NCBI GenBank assembly: GCA_020796225.1
Contig: CM036754.1
Span: 14,275,867 to 14,339,866 of the forward strand
Length of the DNA stretch: 64,000 nucleotides
Reading direction: 5' to 3'
DNA from: Arion vulgaris
Taxonomy: Eukaryota; Mollusca; Gastropoda; Stylommatophora; Arionidae
Positions within the stretch are counted from its first letter, which is position 1; every line of letters begins with the position of its first letter. Shown piece after piece: positions 23,387-33,934 of this stretch. A model generated the notes under the pieces. The model saw nothing but the letters and a program-made list of their open reading frames with translations, searched no databases and was not told where the DNA came from. The position numbers were made by a program, and so were the translations under genes.

Positions 23387-23821
23387 ATGGTGAAGGTGAA
23401 GATAACCCCTGTAGAGGAAGACAAGTTCATCAGATCTCCTAACGTCTCTGGACTTGTCGAGTGCAACTTTTACAACTTTCTCAGTGACAAAGCAGCAGCT
23501 ATGGTCATGTACTACAACCCAGAATGCCCAAAGTGTCAAAAAGAAAGAGCACACATCATCCGAGCTGCAAAAGTCACCAAGCGGGAGAACCATGCATATG
23601 CTGCAGTGGACTGCACAAAAGAAAAGGCATTGTGTAAGCGGGAAGGCATTAAATGGCTCCCAACATTCATTTTATACACTAAAGCAATAACTGTCAGCAG
23701 CCAAAGTTTCCCACTAGAACATACTCAAATGAAAGGTTTTGTGGACAGAATCGAAGAAATACCTTACGTTCATCCACAAAACAGGCCCAAAGATCCAGAG
23801 TGTCCACCACCGGCAAAGTGA
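23387..23821 (+). CDS. Thioredoxin-fold protein with CPKC active site
   Basis: A single-exon frame of 144 residues. The ATG sits in a good context (AACCATGG) with an in-frame TAA 15 bases upstream. The core is thioredoxin-like: a beta strand AAAMVMYYNPE, the redox motif C47-P-K-C50, a helix, YAAVDC (C76), LC (C83), and the cis-Pro loop WLPTF (P92). The Trp before CxxC in most thioredoxins is replaced by Glu. There is no signal peptide or ER-retention tail, so a cytosolic or unspliced product is inferred, although the sequence resembles single PDI domains. A poly(A) signal lies at 24026-24031. A gap-free paralogue lies at 29587. The substrate is unknown. Confidence 0.85.
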   Translation: MVKVKITPVEEDKFIRSPNVSGLVECNFYNFLSDKAAAMVMYYNPECPKCQKERAHIIRAAKVTKRENHAYAAVDCTKEKALCKREGIKWLPTFILYTKAITVSSQSFPLEHTQMKGFVDRIEEIPYVHPQNRPKDPECPPPAK

Positions 23822-24985
23822 GATATCTTATTCTGTCCGAGCTTTGAAACAAATCCATCGATGGTCGTACTGCACAACTATGAGAATCAAAAGTCCACTC
23901 TCGTCAACCGGTTAATGACTTGAAACATTCACATTTCACTTTGGATATCCACATATAATTCAGAGACCGTCTGAGAGCAGAACCAGACCGCTTGCTACAA
24001 ACTAAATAACTGCATTTCATTGTATAATAAAAACTAGAATTAGATCACACATGTTGCCAACCTCTGTACACATCTGGAGAGCATGCCATGACTCGACCAG
24101 TGATTTACCAGTTGCCACGACACAAGCTGGCCGAAGACCTAAGTAGCGCGTGCACACATACTTTCAACAAATCTGATCTTAACAAATTCGTCTTCTCCAT
24201 CTGCAATGATACAGCCTGTCTTCTGCATAACTGCTCCACAACTTCTACTCCGTTATCAGACTTCAGTTTTACGGTTTGTCTGCCTTTTGACAAATGTCTT
24301 GGCTGTTCTAACAGATGAACTCACGATAATCAGTTAACGACAATCTGACTGTTCCAAAAGGTGAGCTCTCGACAATCTACAAAACTATTCAGTTCCATTA
24401 CTTATGGCATCTGACTAAAACTTGAATAAGAAAGACATGACGAAATGCAGGCAGTCCGCACTATTGATATGCTCTAGTATAAATACATATGTAGATAACC
24501 AAGAAACTGCTGCTTGTTCCTATATTTTGTTGTTGATTTTGTCATTTACTACAATGTGGTTTTGTGTTGACACAGTTGTCTCCCGTCGTTGACTATTTAA
24601 AAAGGTCAGTTTTGTTACTGTATTTTACACAGTTGTCTCCCGTTGTTTACTCTGATCGTTCATTTTTGTTTATTTCTGCAAATACTACACGCTGTCCCTG
24701 CTTTCAGCGCGTGCTTTGCAATCAGAATAGACCAGCTATGCGTCTCTGCTCACAAACTCTAACTGTTTTGGTATCAGAATAGACAGGCCAGCTATGCTTC
24801 TCTACTCACGAAATCTATCTAGCTAAGTTGATACAAACATTTTACTCTGGAAGATATGACAAGACGGAACGTTAGCGATAGCTAACTAACCAAAGCTTCC
24901 ATCAAAGACTTGGTTGGTACTGGGAAATTTTTAAGACTTCATACTGCTGCGTCATCACTACTGTAGGATCACGTTTTACTTTTCT
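23822..24985. other. 3' region of the thioredoxin-like gene, then unassigned sequence
   Basis: Contains AATAAA at 24026-24031, probably the end of the upstream transcript. The rest has a weak internal repeat (CAGTTGTCTCCCGTCGTT near 24571 and 24630, CAATCAGAATAGACCAGC near 24719 and 24774) and no gene I can support. Confidence 0.45.
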
Positions 24986-24989
24986 TTGA

Positions 24990-25204
24990 TTGTTATAAGT
25001 GCAAGTCTGTGGGTCCAATAGGTTAGCACCGTCTCACTTTGGAATACCAGGAAAGGAAACAGCAGATCTACATGTCAAGGAAGGTCCTGCAGGAGGGCAA
25101 CCGGATGTGCCAGTTGCCTACCACCAAAAGAAAAGGATGATTAAATCAATCAGAAAGTCACAAACACCAACACAAGACGATTATTATAATATGAGCAGAT
25201 TCGA
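24990..25204 (+). mobile_element. LINE RNase H C-terminal fragment, left part
   Basis: Translation gives HFGIPGKETADLHVKEGPAG, then DVPVAYHQKKRMIKSI and DDYYNMSRFD, the end of an RNase H domain and the linker found in jockey/CR1-like elements. The expected next part (zinc knuckle) lies at 26022-26215, after an inserted LINE. Confidence 0.8.
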
Positions 25205-26000
25205 CAAGGTGTCACAACAGAAAAACAGCTACAACAACACATTAACAGACTCCAGTTAGCATGTAACGAATACAACATGAGAATAAACATCGACAAAACA
25301 GAAGTAATGACATTCGCCAGAGAGGAAAGCACTACCAATATCTCCATCGACAATCGCCCACTAAATCAAGTAAAAGAATTCACATACCTGGGGAGAATTT
25401 TTCCAGCAAATGGAAGCATAACTAATTAAATTCAACACAGATGCGACAAAGCAAACCAAATGATAGGGCAAATGGCGCTAATTTTACGATGCAAACACGT
25501 CACCATGAACACAAAAAGAGCAATGTTCAACACAATCTTTCTCCCACATTATGTTACCAGTGCCAAACCTGGACGCTGACAACAAATGATAGAAGAAAAC
25601 TAGTCACGACAGAGATGAAGTGTCTACGCAGAATGCTGGGTGTAACAAGAAGAGACCGGTTGAGAAATGAAAACATCAGGAAAAAAGTGGGTACAACATC
25701 AGTACTAGACTTCATCAAGAAACAACAAATTAAATAGTTCGACCACGTAAGCAGATTACCAACAGACAGTGCACCTCAAAGAGCAATGCTGCTCCGATAC
25801 AATGGGTACAAAGCAAAAGGCCGGCCACGCAAAGATGGACCTCAGAGATAACAGAGGCGACGAAAGAGACTATTTACGAAGCGCATACTAGGGCCCGTTT
25901 TAGAAATCTCTTCTTGACCTGACGCTGTGAGGCAAACAGGATTCGAGAAAGAAATAAAGTCATTATTCGCTTCCAAAACAGAACATAATTAATTCCTCAG
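25205..26000 (+). mobile_element. RTE-like LINE 3' half inserted in another LINE
   Basis: Encodes LQQHINRLQLACNEYNMRI, NIDKTEVMTFAREE, FTYLGRIFPANGSI, LPTLCYQCQTWTLT, VTTEMKCLRRMLGVTRRDRL and GYKAKGRPRK, with several stops. It is 5'-truncated before the RT catalytic motifs. The tail runs into a short (AT)n at 26010. Confidence 0.85.
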
Positions 26001-26021
26001 TCCCATATATATATATATATA

Positions 26022-26215
26022 ATTCAAGAGTGACAGTTCATCCATGTGTACAGGCACATCGGATTGCACAGCACATACTTCAAGACTGCCCCGAATATGA
26101 TATACTGAGGTAAACTCACTGGCCTAACGAAACAACGCTTGACATAAAATTACACGGGCCTCTGTGTGAGCTACAAAAGACAGTGAAGTTTATACTCGTA
26201 CAAGAGACAACGTTG
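26022..26215 (+). mobile_element. LINE C-terminal zinc knuckle, right part
   Basis: Translation reads AQHILQDCPEYDILR, WPNETTLDIKLHGPLCELQK and TVKFI, the C-terminal end of jockey/CR1-like ORF2. It continues the fragment at 24990-25204. An inverted relative lies at 30885-31060. Confidence 0.8.
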
Positions 26216-26438
26216 AATATATAGACATTATTTCAAGCTAACGAAAGGATGTGCTAAGTCTAGAAGCTTTGACAACACATTTACTTCAACGTCGTCCGTT
26301 TTATGAAATGCTAATGAAATTCTGTGACAAATATTGTCAAAATGTGGAGTTAACTAACATTTAATATATCTATGCGAAAGCCTCTAAGTAAACAGCCGGT
26401 GTACGATTAGAACAAAAACAACTTTCAGAAGCGTTATA

Positions 26439-26717
26439 CAGGGTGTTCAAGATAAAAGCAGCCCGAGTGACAAATCAAAAGTTGCCAGTTACTTATTGCG
26501 TTGAGTATATTTACTATTTAAACCGGTTCTGACTAGCTCGTCCTACGTCACATTTGTTCATCACCCCTTCCCGCTCTACAATTACACACCATTACACAAC
26601 CTTGACCTATACTACGTCATAACTGAACCTTCTCATTTTCATAAACATATGCCAGATTAGCTCTCTTGACGACGATGCTTCCTTAACGACGAGGCTGCTT
26701 TTATCTTGAACACCCTG
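26439..26717. mobile_element. Mariner-type MITE (279 bp)
   Basis: Terminal inverted repeats CAGGGTGTTCAAGATAAAAG / CTTTTATCTTGAACACCCTG, flanked by TA on both sides (26437-26438, 26718-26719). The interior has no coding capacity. A related copy in the other orientation lies at 59463-59720. Confidence 0.9.
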
Positions 26718-26811
26718 TATAATGTCAGGCCTGAAGCAAGATACGGATCAAAATAAAACTGGCTAATGCTACAAAAAAGAAAGAGAAAATTTTAATATTT
26801 TTGATCTATAA

Positions 26812-26921
26812 AAAGACACGAAGAGCTGGAGATGACTATCATGGAAGGATACAAAGAGGAGAAGAGGAAGACCACGGAGAAGATGGATTCAGAGAATTAT
26901 GATTAAATTCATAAACAGAAC
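26812..26921 (+). mobile_element. LINE 3' fragment
   Basis: Reads RRAGDDYHG / TIMEGYKE and RRGRPRRRWIQRIMI across frames, like the minus-strand LINE at 60.5-60.9 kb. It abuts the truncated start of the Penelope-like element. Confidence 0.6.
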
Positions 26922-28466
26922 AATCCGGGTAGGCCCATCGTTTCTGCTTGCTCTTGTCCTACGGAACATATCTCCGAATTTCTTGATAGTATCTTCAATC
27001 CTATAGTCACCACACTACCTTCATTCTTGAAAGATACGAACCACACCTTGTCTGTTTTTTCGTCTATTGAGTTGTTGCCTGGCAGGACTTACCGTCTCTT
27101 CCTCCTTGATGTGTGCTCATTGTACACCCCCATACCTCATTCCGACGGACTTCAAGCTCTCCAGTTCTTTCTCGACAGGAGAACTAACCCACTTGTCTCC
27201 ACCTCGGCTCTCCTTCGTCTTGCAGAACTAGTTCTCACTCTCAGCTCCTTTCAGTTCAATGACCAGTTCTTTGAGCAGATCAGTGGGGTCGCCATAGGTA
27301 CTAAAATGGGACCCAGTTATGCTTATCTATTCATGGGTCATCTTGAACACCTAGTATGGAATTCCTATGATGGCCCTCTTCCGTCTGTGTATCATAGATA
27401 CATTGATGATTGTATTGGCATTACCGATATGCCTGAAGCCGATTTGTCACGCTTCATTAATTTCATTAATGTCTTCAATCCGGCTATTCGGTTTACATCT
27501 CACATCTCTACCTCTTGTGTCAACTTTCTTGACATCACTATCACTATCAGCCTATCCACCATCACTACATCAGTATACTACAAGCCTACTGATGCACATA
27601 GTTTTCTTCTTTATACCTTTTCCCATTCCCAGGCTTGTCGTGACTCTTTACCATTCTCTCAACTCTTGCGCCTTCGTCGTCTCTGTAGCGAGGACGATGA
27701 TTTTCTCGATAGAGCTCACGAGATGCTTGATTTCTTTCGTAAGCGCTTATACCCGGATAAGGTGCTCGCATCTACTATGCGGCGCGTTCAGCAAATTTCT
27801 CGCCAGGAGGCTCTCTCTAACCAGCATAGAACTTCCAATTCTGACAGGGTGAAACTTATCTTAACTTTCCACCCTCATAGTTCCCTTGTTAAGAAAGTCT
27901 TATTCCGTCATCTCTCCATTCTTCAGTCTGATCCTGAGACACGTTCAATCTTCCAACACTATCCTTTGGTGACGTACAGACGGGACAGAAGTCTTAAGGA
28001 TATATTGATTCACAGTCGCATCAAACCTAATATCCAGAGTCATTTTGGCACCATCCAGTGTGGCCGTCGGCGCTGCAACACGTGTGCTTATGTAATACAG
28101 ACCCGCACTGTGTCTTTTCCAAAAGCCATGTTCATTATTAAAGACAGTTTCACGTGCGAGTCCCGTAATATTATCTATGCCATTATCTGCAAGCGGTGCA
28201 ACAAGGCCTATATTGGGGAAACCGGCAGGAGACTCAGTGACCGATTCGCCCAACACTTGCACGATATACGCCAATGCTCTGTGACCCCTGTAGCTACCCA
28301 TTTCAATGATACTGGCCATTCAAGAGCTTGCGATGTCCAGGTCACAGCCATCCGATCATGTTCCTCTGATGATCGTAGTCGATTTGCTCTGGAGAACCGT
28401 TTTATTTCGTTATATGGTACCTTGCGGCCTCTTGGACTCAACGCATTACATTCCTATGCTTCTTAG
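26922..28466 (+). mobile_element. Penelope-like retroelement, RT plus GIY-YIG frame open
   Basis: One uninterrupted frame runs from the truncated 5' edge (GRPIVSACSCPTEHISEFLD) to the stop at 28464-28466; counting from the ATG-like start at 27027 it is 479 residues. RT motifs are FLLDVCSLYTPIPH, GVAIGTKMGPSYAYLF, HRYIDDCIG (YIDD at residues 125-128), FLDI and YYKPTDAHSFLLY. A Cys-rich linker (CGRRRCNTCAY) precedes a GIY-YIG endonuclease (residues about 380-450: IIYAIICKRCNKAYIGETGR, DRFAQH, and catalytic Glu in ALENRF). The RT N-terminus is missing, so the copy is 5'-truncated, but the frame is intact, which suggests a fairly recent insertion. Confidence 0.92.
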
Positions 28467-28596
28467 TACTTTCTCATCTCATTCCTTGTAATCTATATGT
28501 GTATTTGCTTCATATATATCATTTATAGTTTCACTTGATTGTATATTGTTTCTCTTCTTTTCCACTTCTAGTTTTGTGTTGCACTCATTTCGTTAT

Positions 28597-28775
28597 AGGT
28601 ACGGTCAGTCGCTTGACGCTGTTGGAGATATTGCGAAGGAGATCGGAGCACCTATGGATATGTCCGGAGTGCAATGAAGATATTCCAAACTGAAACATAA
28701 AAGCCCGTTCTATAAATCTCTTATCCTGACGCTGCGAGAGAAAACAGGATGCGAGAAAGGAAAGAAGATTATATT
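28597..28775 (+). mobile_element. Two short LINE 3' remnants
   Basis: 28597-28690 encodes RSEHLWICPECNEDIPN, the zinc knuckle end of the family at 905-2945. 28691-28775 matches the extreme 3' end of the RTE-like element at 25.9 kb (TAGAAATCTCTT..CTGACGCTG.GAG and GAGAAAGxAA). Confidence 0.65.
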
Positions 28776-28789
28776 TGAATTGCGTCCAC

Positions 28790-29285
28790 TTTCTCATTCT
28801 TCTTCTTTTGTCGTCACACTGCTACCGGGTTGTTGCCCAGTGTTATGGTTTTCTGTTTTTGTCTTGCGCTTTTCTGGTGGCTTGTGTGATTGTTATTTTT
28901 GCTCTTTCACCGGATTCTGCTACACCATCTAACCATCTTTTCCGTGGTCTTCCTCTTGCCTTCTTTCCCTATGTTCTGTTTTATAGAAGACTGTATACTG
29001 TGGAGTTTGGATGCATTCTTATTAAGTGGTCAAACCACTTCATTCTTTGTTTCTCTATGTAATTCAAGCACGGTTTTGTGTCAACTTTCTTTCTTATGCT
29101 GATTCTGTATTTTCTTGGTGGTAACTTTTCGCAGGCAACGCATTTCACATGTAGTTATTTTTTGTGATTGCGCTTTGTTCAATGTCCATGTTTGGCTCTG
29201 GTAACACAAAGTAGGTATAAAAATACTGTTGATCATCTGTTGCTTAGCTGCCTGTGAAATTTTTGGGTGCCTAAACTTTCTCATT
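28790..29285 (-). mobile_element. RTE-like LINE 3' end
   Basis: The minus strand encodes KQQMINSIFIPTLCYQSQTW, TCEMRCLRKV and, across frames, a FGHLIRMH-like and RPRKRW-like end, closing with a (GAA)n tail at 28797-28805. It is highly similar to 47085-47580. Confidence 0.8.
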
Positions 29286-29586
29286 CATAATTTTAATGTA
29301 GTTTTTTTTTTTACAAAAGACAATAGATATCACATGACTGTATACATGCAACTTAATGAGGTCATGGCGGTATATCACATGATCTTCTATCAATTTCTAT
29401 TCCTGACTACTTGGATACATGTGACGTCAAACTGGCATGTGTAGTCTATCATCATATTGTGTGCTCAATTCAACATCTCAACCGATGGCTGCTTCTTTGC
29501 AATATTGATCAACCGCCATCATCAAAACAGTTGTGTTCTAGTGGTTTGATCCTCACTAGCAACCAGTAAGGTCAAGGATCACTATC

Positions 29587-30000
29587 ATGGCACACAAGAA
29601 ACCAAAGAAGCTTAAAGCAGACAAGTTTCTAGGGGTCAGTTCCATCTTGGCCCTGCAGGAAGAAACATTTGGCAGTTATATTTCCGAGAAGGATGTGGCC
29701 ATGATCATGTTCTACGACCCCAAAGGTGCGCATAGTAAAATCTCCAAGACACATTTTCTGAAAGCTGCCAAGACTAGCAGACGAGAGAACGTGTCATACG
29801 CTGCTGTCAACTGTGAAGATGAGCGCCGTCTGTGTATATCTGAAAACGTTAAAGATCTTCCATCTTTCAAAATCTACTCTCGAGGAAATTTGGTCACTGC
29901 AGAAAGTTCTATGTCCGACTACAGAAAGATCGTCCAGATATTGGATGAAGCGCCTGTACTCCTTCCCAAGCCGGTAAGCAAAACGATGCTGACATATTAG
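29587..30000 (+). CDS. Thioredoxin-fold paralogue lacking the CxxC site
   Basis: A single-exon frame of 137 residues starting at TATCATGG. It aligns without gaps to the protein at 23387 through about residue 95: VAMIMFYDPKG, RRENVSYAAVNC (C76), LC (C83) and DLPSF with cis-Pro P92. At the redox site CPKC is replaced by G47-A48-H49-S50, so thiol-disulfide exchange there is lost. The two remaining Cys are kept in both paralogues. There is no signal peptide or membrane segment. Same strand, 5.8 kb downstream of its paralogue, with transposons between them, which suggests an old tandem duplication. A binding or chaperone-like role is possible, as for redox-inactive PDI domains, but this is inference. 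Confidence 0.8.
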   Translation: MAHKKPKKLKADKFLGVSSILALQEETFGSYISEKDVAMIMFYDPKGAHSKISKTHFLKAAKTSRRENVSYAAVNCEDERRLCISENVKDLPSFKIYSRGNLVTAESSMSDYRKIVQILDEAPVLLPKPVSKTMLTY

Positions 30001-30884
30001 CTGTAAGTTGATAATAACTTGAAGGGATTGCCTAGACAGGAAAGTGTCTCATATTTTCTATCCGATCTACTGTTTCATCACCCAAGTAACAATTGATAGC
30101 ACATCAACCATGTCGGCATCTAGAACAGTATCAGATCTGCATGACTTCACTACAAACGACAAGCCTAAGTATTCTGTATGCACTAAACATACATCAGAGA
30201 AGTAGAGAACTTATTTATTTTGGCCATTTGTAAACTTGGTTTATGAAACGTGACAAGTCCAGACACAGCGTCCAGTTTCTGCAATCCTAGTAGCGTCCAG
30301 TTTGTGATAGCCCCGCAGTGCTAGACTTTATGTAAAGTTAACAAGTGATATGTTGCAGAACACTGGATTCTCCATCAACCTCAAGCCTAGTGGCTGACCA
30401 GTCCTGAACTTTAATTATCCTTATAAGTAATTTGCATATATCAGTACATCTCTCTCACCTAACACTGTCAAAACCAGGAAAAAATATATTGAATCTGTTA
30501 AAGAGCAGCACTAAGTCTTGTGTGTATTTGATTTGAGTGGATGCAAGTGTATGATAGGTGGTATGTCATAGCACAGTGTATGTTGTGATATATAGATCAT
30601 ATGCAGCTAGATAATATCATCATTGCAGACATTACAAAACATGTAGGTTTCTTGTTGGTTAATTCACCCAAATAATATTTGTATTATGAATAGGGGGCCA
30701 GGCTGTCACAAATAAATATGTATTATTTTAGTAATAACCCAAATCGGACTAAACATTTTATTTGAGTGAATTTACGGATAAATACCTAACAATGTGTTCA
30801 TCTTATTGTGTGTGTTCTTTCGTTTGCTTGAAATATTGTCTATATATTCAATGTTGTTTCCTGTATGAACTTCACTGTCTTTTG
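30001..30884. other. No recognisable gene
   Basis: AT-rich 3' flank of the thioredoxin-like paralogue. No clear poly(A) signal close to the stop and no motif-bearing frame. Confidence 0.5.
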
Positions 30885-31060
30885 TAGCTCACACAGAGGT
30901 CCGTGTAGTTTTCTGTCTGGTGGTGTTTCACTAGGTCAGTGAGTTTGTCTCAGTATATCATATTCAGGCAGTATTGAAGTATGTGCTTTGCAGTCTGATG
31001 TGCCTGTACACATATACACATGGCTGAATTGCCAATCTTGAATGTTGTATACATGTGGCT
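30885..31060 (-). mobile_element. LINE C-terminal zinc-knuckle fragment
   Basis: Reverse complement of the same segment as 26040-26200 (GAATATGATATACTGAG, GGACCTCTGTGTGAGCTACA), encoding LPEYDILR and KLHGPLCEL-like blocks with stops. Confidence 0.7.
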
Positions 31061-31379
31061 GTGGAGTCAATTGTGTCCTGCTCTGAGGTACACTACAGAA
31101 TGACAATTTGTTCTAATCTGCTAATATTTTGGTAGTCATTCTGTGTTAGTGGCTTTCTGAATGATTTAGTTATCCCTTTTTGTGTGAAAGGTATCTGGTA
31201 TTTGTGGTTGCTCTCCTGCCACATCTTCCTTGGCCAGTCATTCTGCTGTTAAATGTGTTCATATTATTGTGTTTTTTTGGGAGACTAGTATTACTTATAG
31301 ATGACCATCACTTTCTTCTTCTTGCCCTGTGAAAATGAAAATTGTGGCATATCCTTTACAGCATGCCGCCATCAACCAC

Positions 31380-31580
31380 AGTAAACGAGTTATTGATTTT
31401 CTAGTCACCACTTATACGTTCAGTAGTATTCCATTGCTTTCTGAATGGTGAGGTCTATTTTTACCGTTCATAAAAATGCACTGGAACAAATTTGTTTCCA
31501 ATCTACCCGTCACGGGAGTTTGAACCAGGTACCCTTGGGTTGTGATCAAGCTCACTATCGCTAAGTCACAGACGCCCACT
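31380..31580 (-). mobile_element. tRNA-derived SINE
   Basis: On the minus strand a head reads GGGCGTCTGTGACTTAGCGA, then a B-box-like CTGGTTCAAACTCCCG at tRNA spacing, followed by a non-tRNA body to about 31380. No 3' acceptor stem is present, so it is not a tRNA gene. Confidence 0.6.
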
Positions 31581-31694
31581 TTTGCCATGTAGACATGCAA
31601 TATTCACATTAAGACAACTGACCAAGAAACAACTACTGAGCAGAGCAAGATCTGTAATGTTGCATTTATAGATCAGTAAAAAAACATGTGATCG

Positions 31695-31879
31695 AGTTGA
31701 TATAAATATAATATGCATACAGATTGCTTAAGAAAACATGGAATCAGCAGACCACATCATCAAGATTTACAAAAGTTGATACACTTAGAGCATAAATTCC
31801 CAAGGTTTTGGCCCACCGCCCACTTTGCACAACATAAACTTTGTAACGCCCCTACACATTATAACAGTTTGCCAACGCC

Positions 31880-31943
<64 letters not shown>

Positions 31944-33165
31944 GCTCTATTTTATCTTTGACACAGAAAATTGATATATATTTCTGTAATACATGGTCAA
32001 TTTTCAAATGATTATATGCATGAAATAGAAAATTGATGCAAAAATGGATCGTGTAAGACGGGCATAAGATGAATTTAAATGTAGAATTCAAATGATTATT
32101 CAATCGCAAAATCACGAAAATAATTTATTTTAAAATATTTATTATTAATTTCTTCTTTAAGGAGCCACCGACCCTAATCGCATGAACACCCCCCAAATTC
32201 TTCTGAACCCACTATCGCCCCCACCCCTAGAACGCTTCAGCGCCACTGGGGCGGTACCGTCCACTTTGGGAAACACTGACTTAGAGTAAAAGCTACATAA
32301 AGACAAATGCAGTAATTCAGGTGTACGACAAGGATGTATACTCTTACCACAACTTTGTCTAACATATATTGACAATATAGGCAGAGAAGCATTTTGCTAA
32401 GAAGAAAATATTTCAGAATTGTTATTAGCAGATGACCAAGTAGTCATAGCAGAAAACGAAGAATCTCACTCAGAAACATGAGAAAATAATAATATGAAAG
32501 TAAGCACAAAAGAGACAATGATGATAGGCAAGCAGACAGAAACTCTTTCAATAAAACTAGAGAACATATCCATCACACAAACAAATTAGTTCAAATATCT
32601 AGGGGACAACTTTCAATTCAGATGGATAAATAGATAGAGAAATCAACCCACTTTGCGCAAGGACAAACCAGGTACTGGGGCAGTTAATAACGCTTCAGAC
32701 ACATAATAACGATACATATGAATACTGGAACAAACCTCATAAGTATTATTTGTTGACAACATGTTATCAATGTCAAACATAGTCACTCACATCAGCTGCT
32801 GAATGCCAAATCATAACAACAGAGATGTCTTAGAAGAGCTGCAGGAGTAGCAATGTGAGCTAAAATTAGAGAGATTACAAGTGAAACAAGTCAATCATTT
32901 CATAAAAGAACAACAGATTAAATGGTTTAGTCACCTGACATGAATGATCTGATATCGTCTACCCTAGAGAGCCAAATTAAACAATTTATAATGAATACAG
33001 AGCAAGAGAAGAACCACACAACGGATGGACTGATTGCTTCAAGAACAACGTTAGAGAAATGTATACAAACTTACAAAGTGCATTAGATAAGGCACACAGA
33101 AGACACATCTCCCTTCAACACAATGATGTGTGGTACAATGGAAGAAGAGAAGAAGTTGTCTAGAC
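31695..33165 (+). mobile_element. Decayed LINE RT, split by a hAT-type element
   Basis: 31695-31782 and 32287-33165 together read as an RT relic. Visible pieces are KHGISRPHHQDLQK, SGVRQGCILLPQLCLTYIDN (motif B), LLADDQVVIAENEES (motif C with catalytic DD) and FKYLGD, then QQIKWF-like and a degraded C terminus. Many stops and frameshifts. The fragment is broken by 31791-32278. Confidence 0.75.
31791..32278. mobile_element. hAT-type non-autonomous element (488 bp) with 8-bp duplication
   Basis: Flanked by ACTTAGAG at 31783-31790 and 32279-32286. The right end, read inward, starts CAGTGTTTCCCAAAGTGG, a common hAT terminus; the left end is an imperfect match (CATAAATTCCCAAGG...CCGCCC). The interior holds a (TA)n tract at about 31881-31940 and no transposase. 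Confidence 0.8.
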
Positions 33166-33236
33166 TCTTATCCCTATGTCCCTTTCAGAGAATATCATCA
33201 GTAAACACACACAATACACATATAATATAAACACAT

Positions 33237-33493
33237 CGCCTGAGTGGTTACGAGGCCCAAATTTGGGGTGTAAAGAATAGAACCACTGTTACCTGCCATG
33301 CATGTCGTAAGAGGTGACTAAGGAGGTTTGGGTGAAATCGGATGCATGTGTCCTAAATGTGTAGAAGTCTATGCGTATAGGGGCCTACCAAACCAATGTG
33401 CAACGTATACATGTATACATTTGGCAAAGATCAAATATATCACAAAGAGTGATTAAAATTGGTTGTAAAGAATGAACGCGAAGAAGAAGAAGA
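33237..33493 (+). mobile_element. SINE family A copy
   Basis: Starts CGCCTGAGTGGTTACGAGGC, contains GTCGTAAGAGGTGACTAAGG and ends in (GAAGAA)n at 33478-33493. Imperfect flanking ATATAA.CACAT duplications surround it. Confidence 0.85.
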
Positions 33494-33934
33494 TATAATC
33501 ACATGCACCCACTATAGATACACAATCAGATTTTGGAAATTACAAACTGGACATCCACTCACAATACAATATTGCCCAAATGTATACCATATTTGTTTAC
33601 AATATTGCCCTTACATTTTCAGTTGTAAAGAAAATCTTATTAAAGTTTATCATTGAAAAACACTTTCTTGTTAGCTTGTTAATGGAAACTCACAGCTTGT
33701 TGTATCCAAAAATACAAGCATGTGCTACCAAGATCATGCACAGAATGGCCAAATTGGAAACAATCTTTAGATGTACTTCCTTCAATGCTGGAAGAACTGT
33801 CAACATATTTAGGTTGAAGTGTGAACCAGTACTCTTTGGTGTGAACAATTGAACTTCATCTTTGTTTTTTAATGATCAAGAAGTGGCTAACTTTCATAGA
33901 AAATGTGAATACTTGTTTCTTTTTCGCTCACTCG

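Noticed and set aside
27367..27852. Second frame inside the Penelope-like element
   Set aside because: Shadow of the RT frame; no motifs.
31500..31580. tRNA gene
   Set aside because: Only SINE head similarity; no foldable complete cloverleaf.
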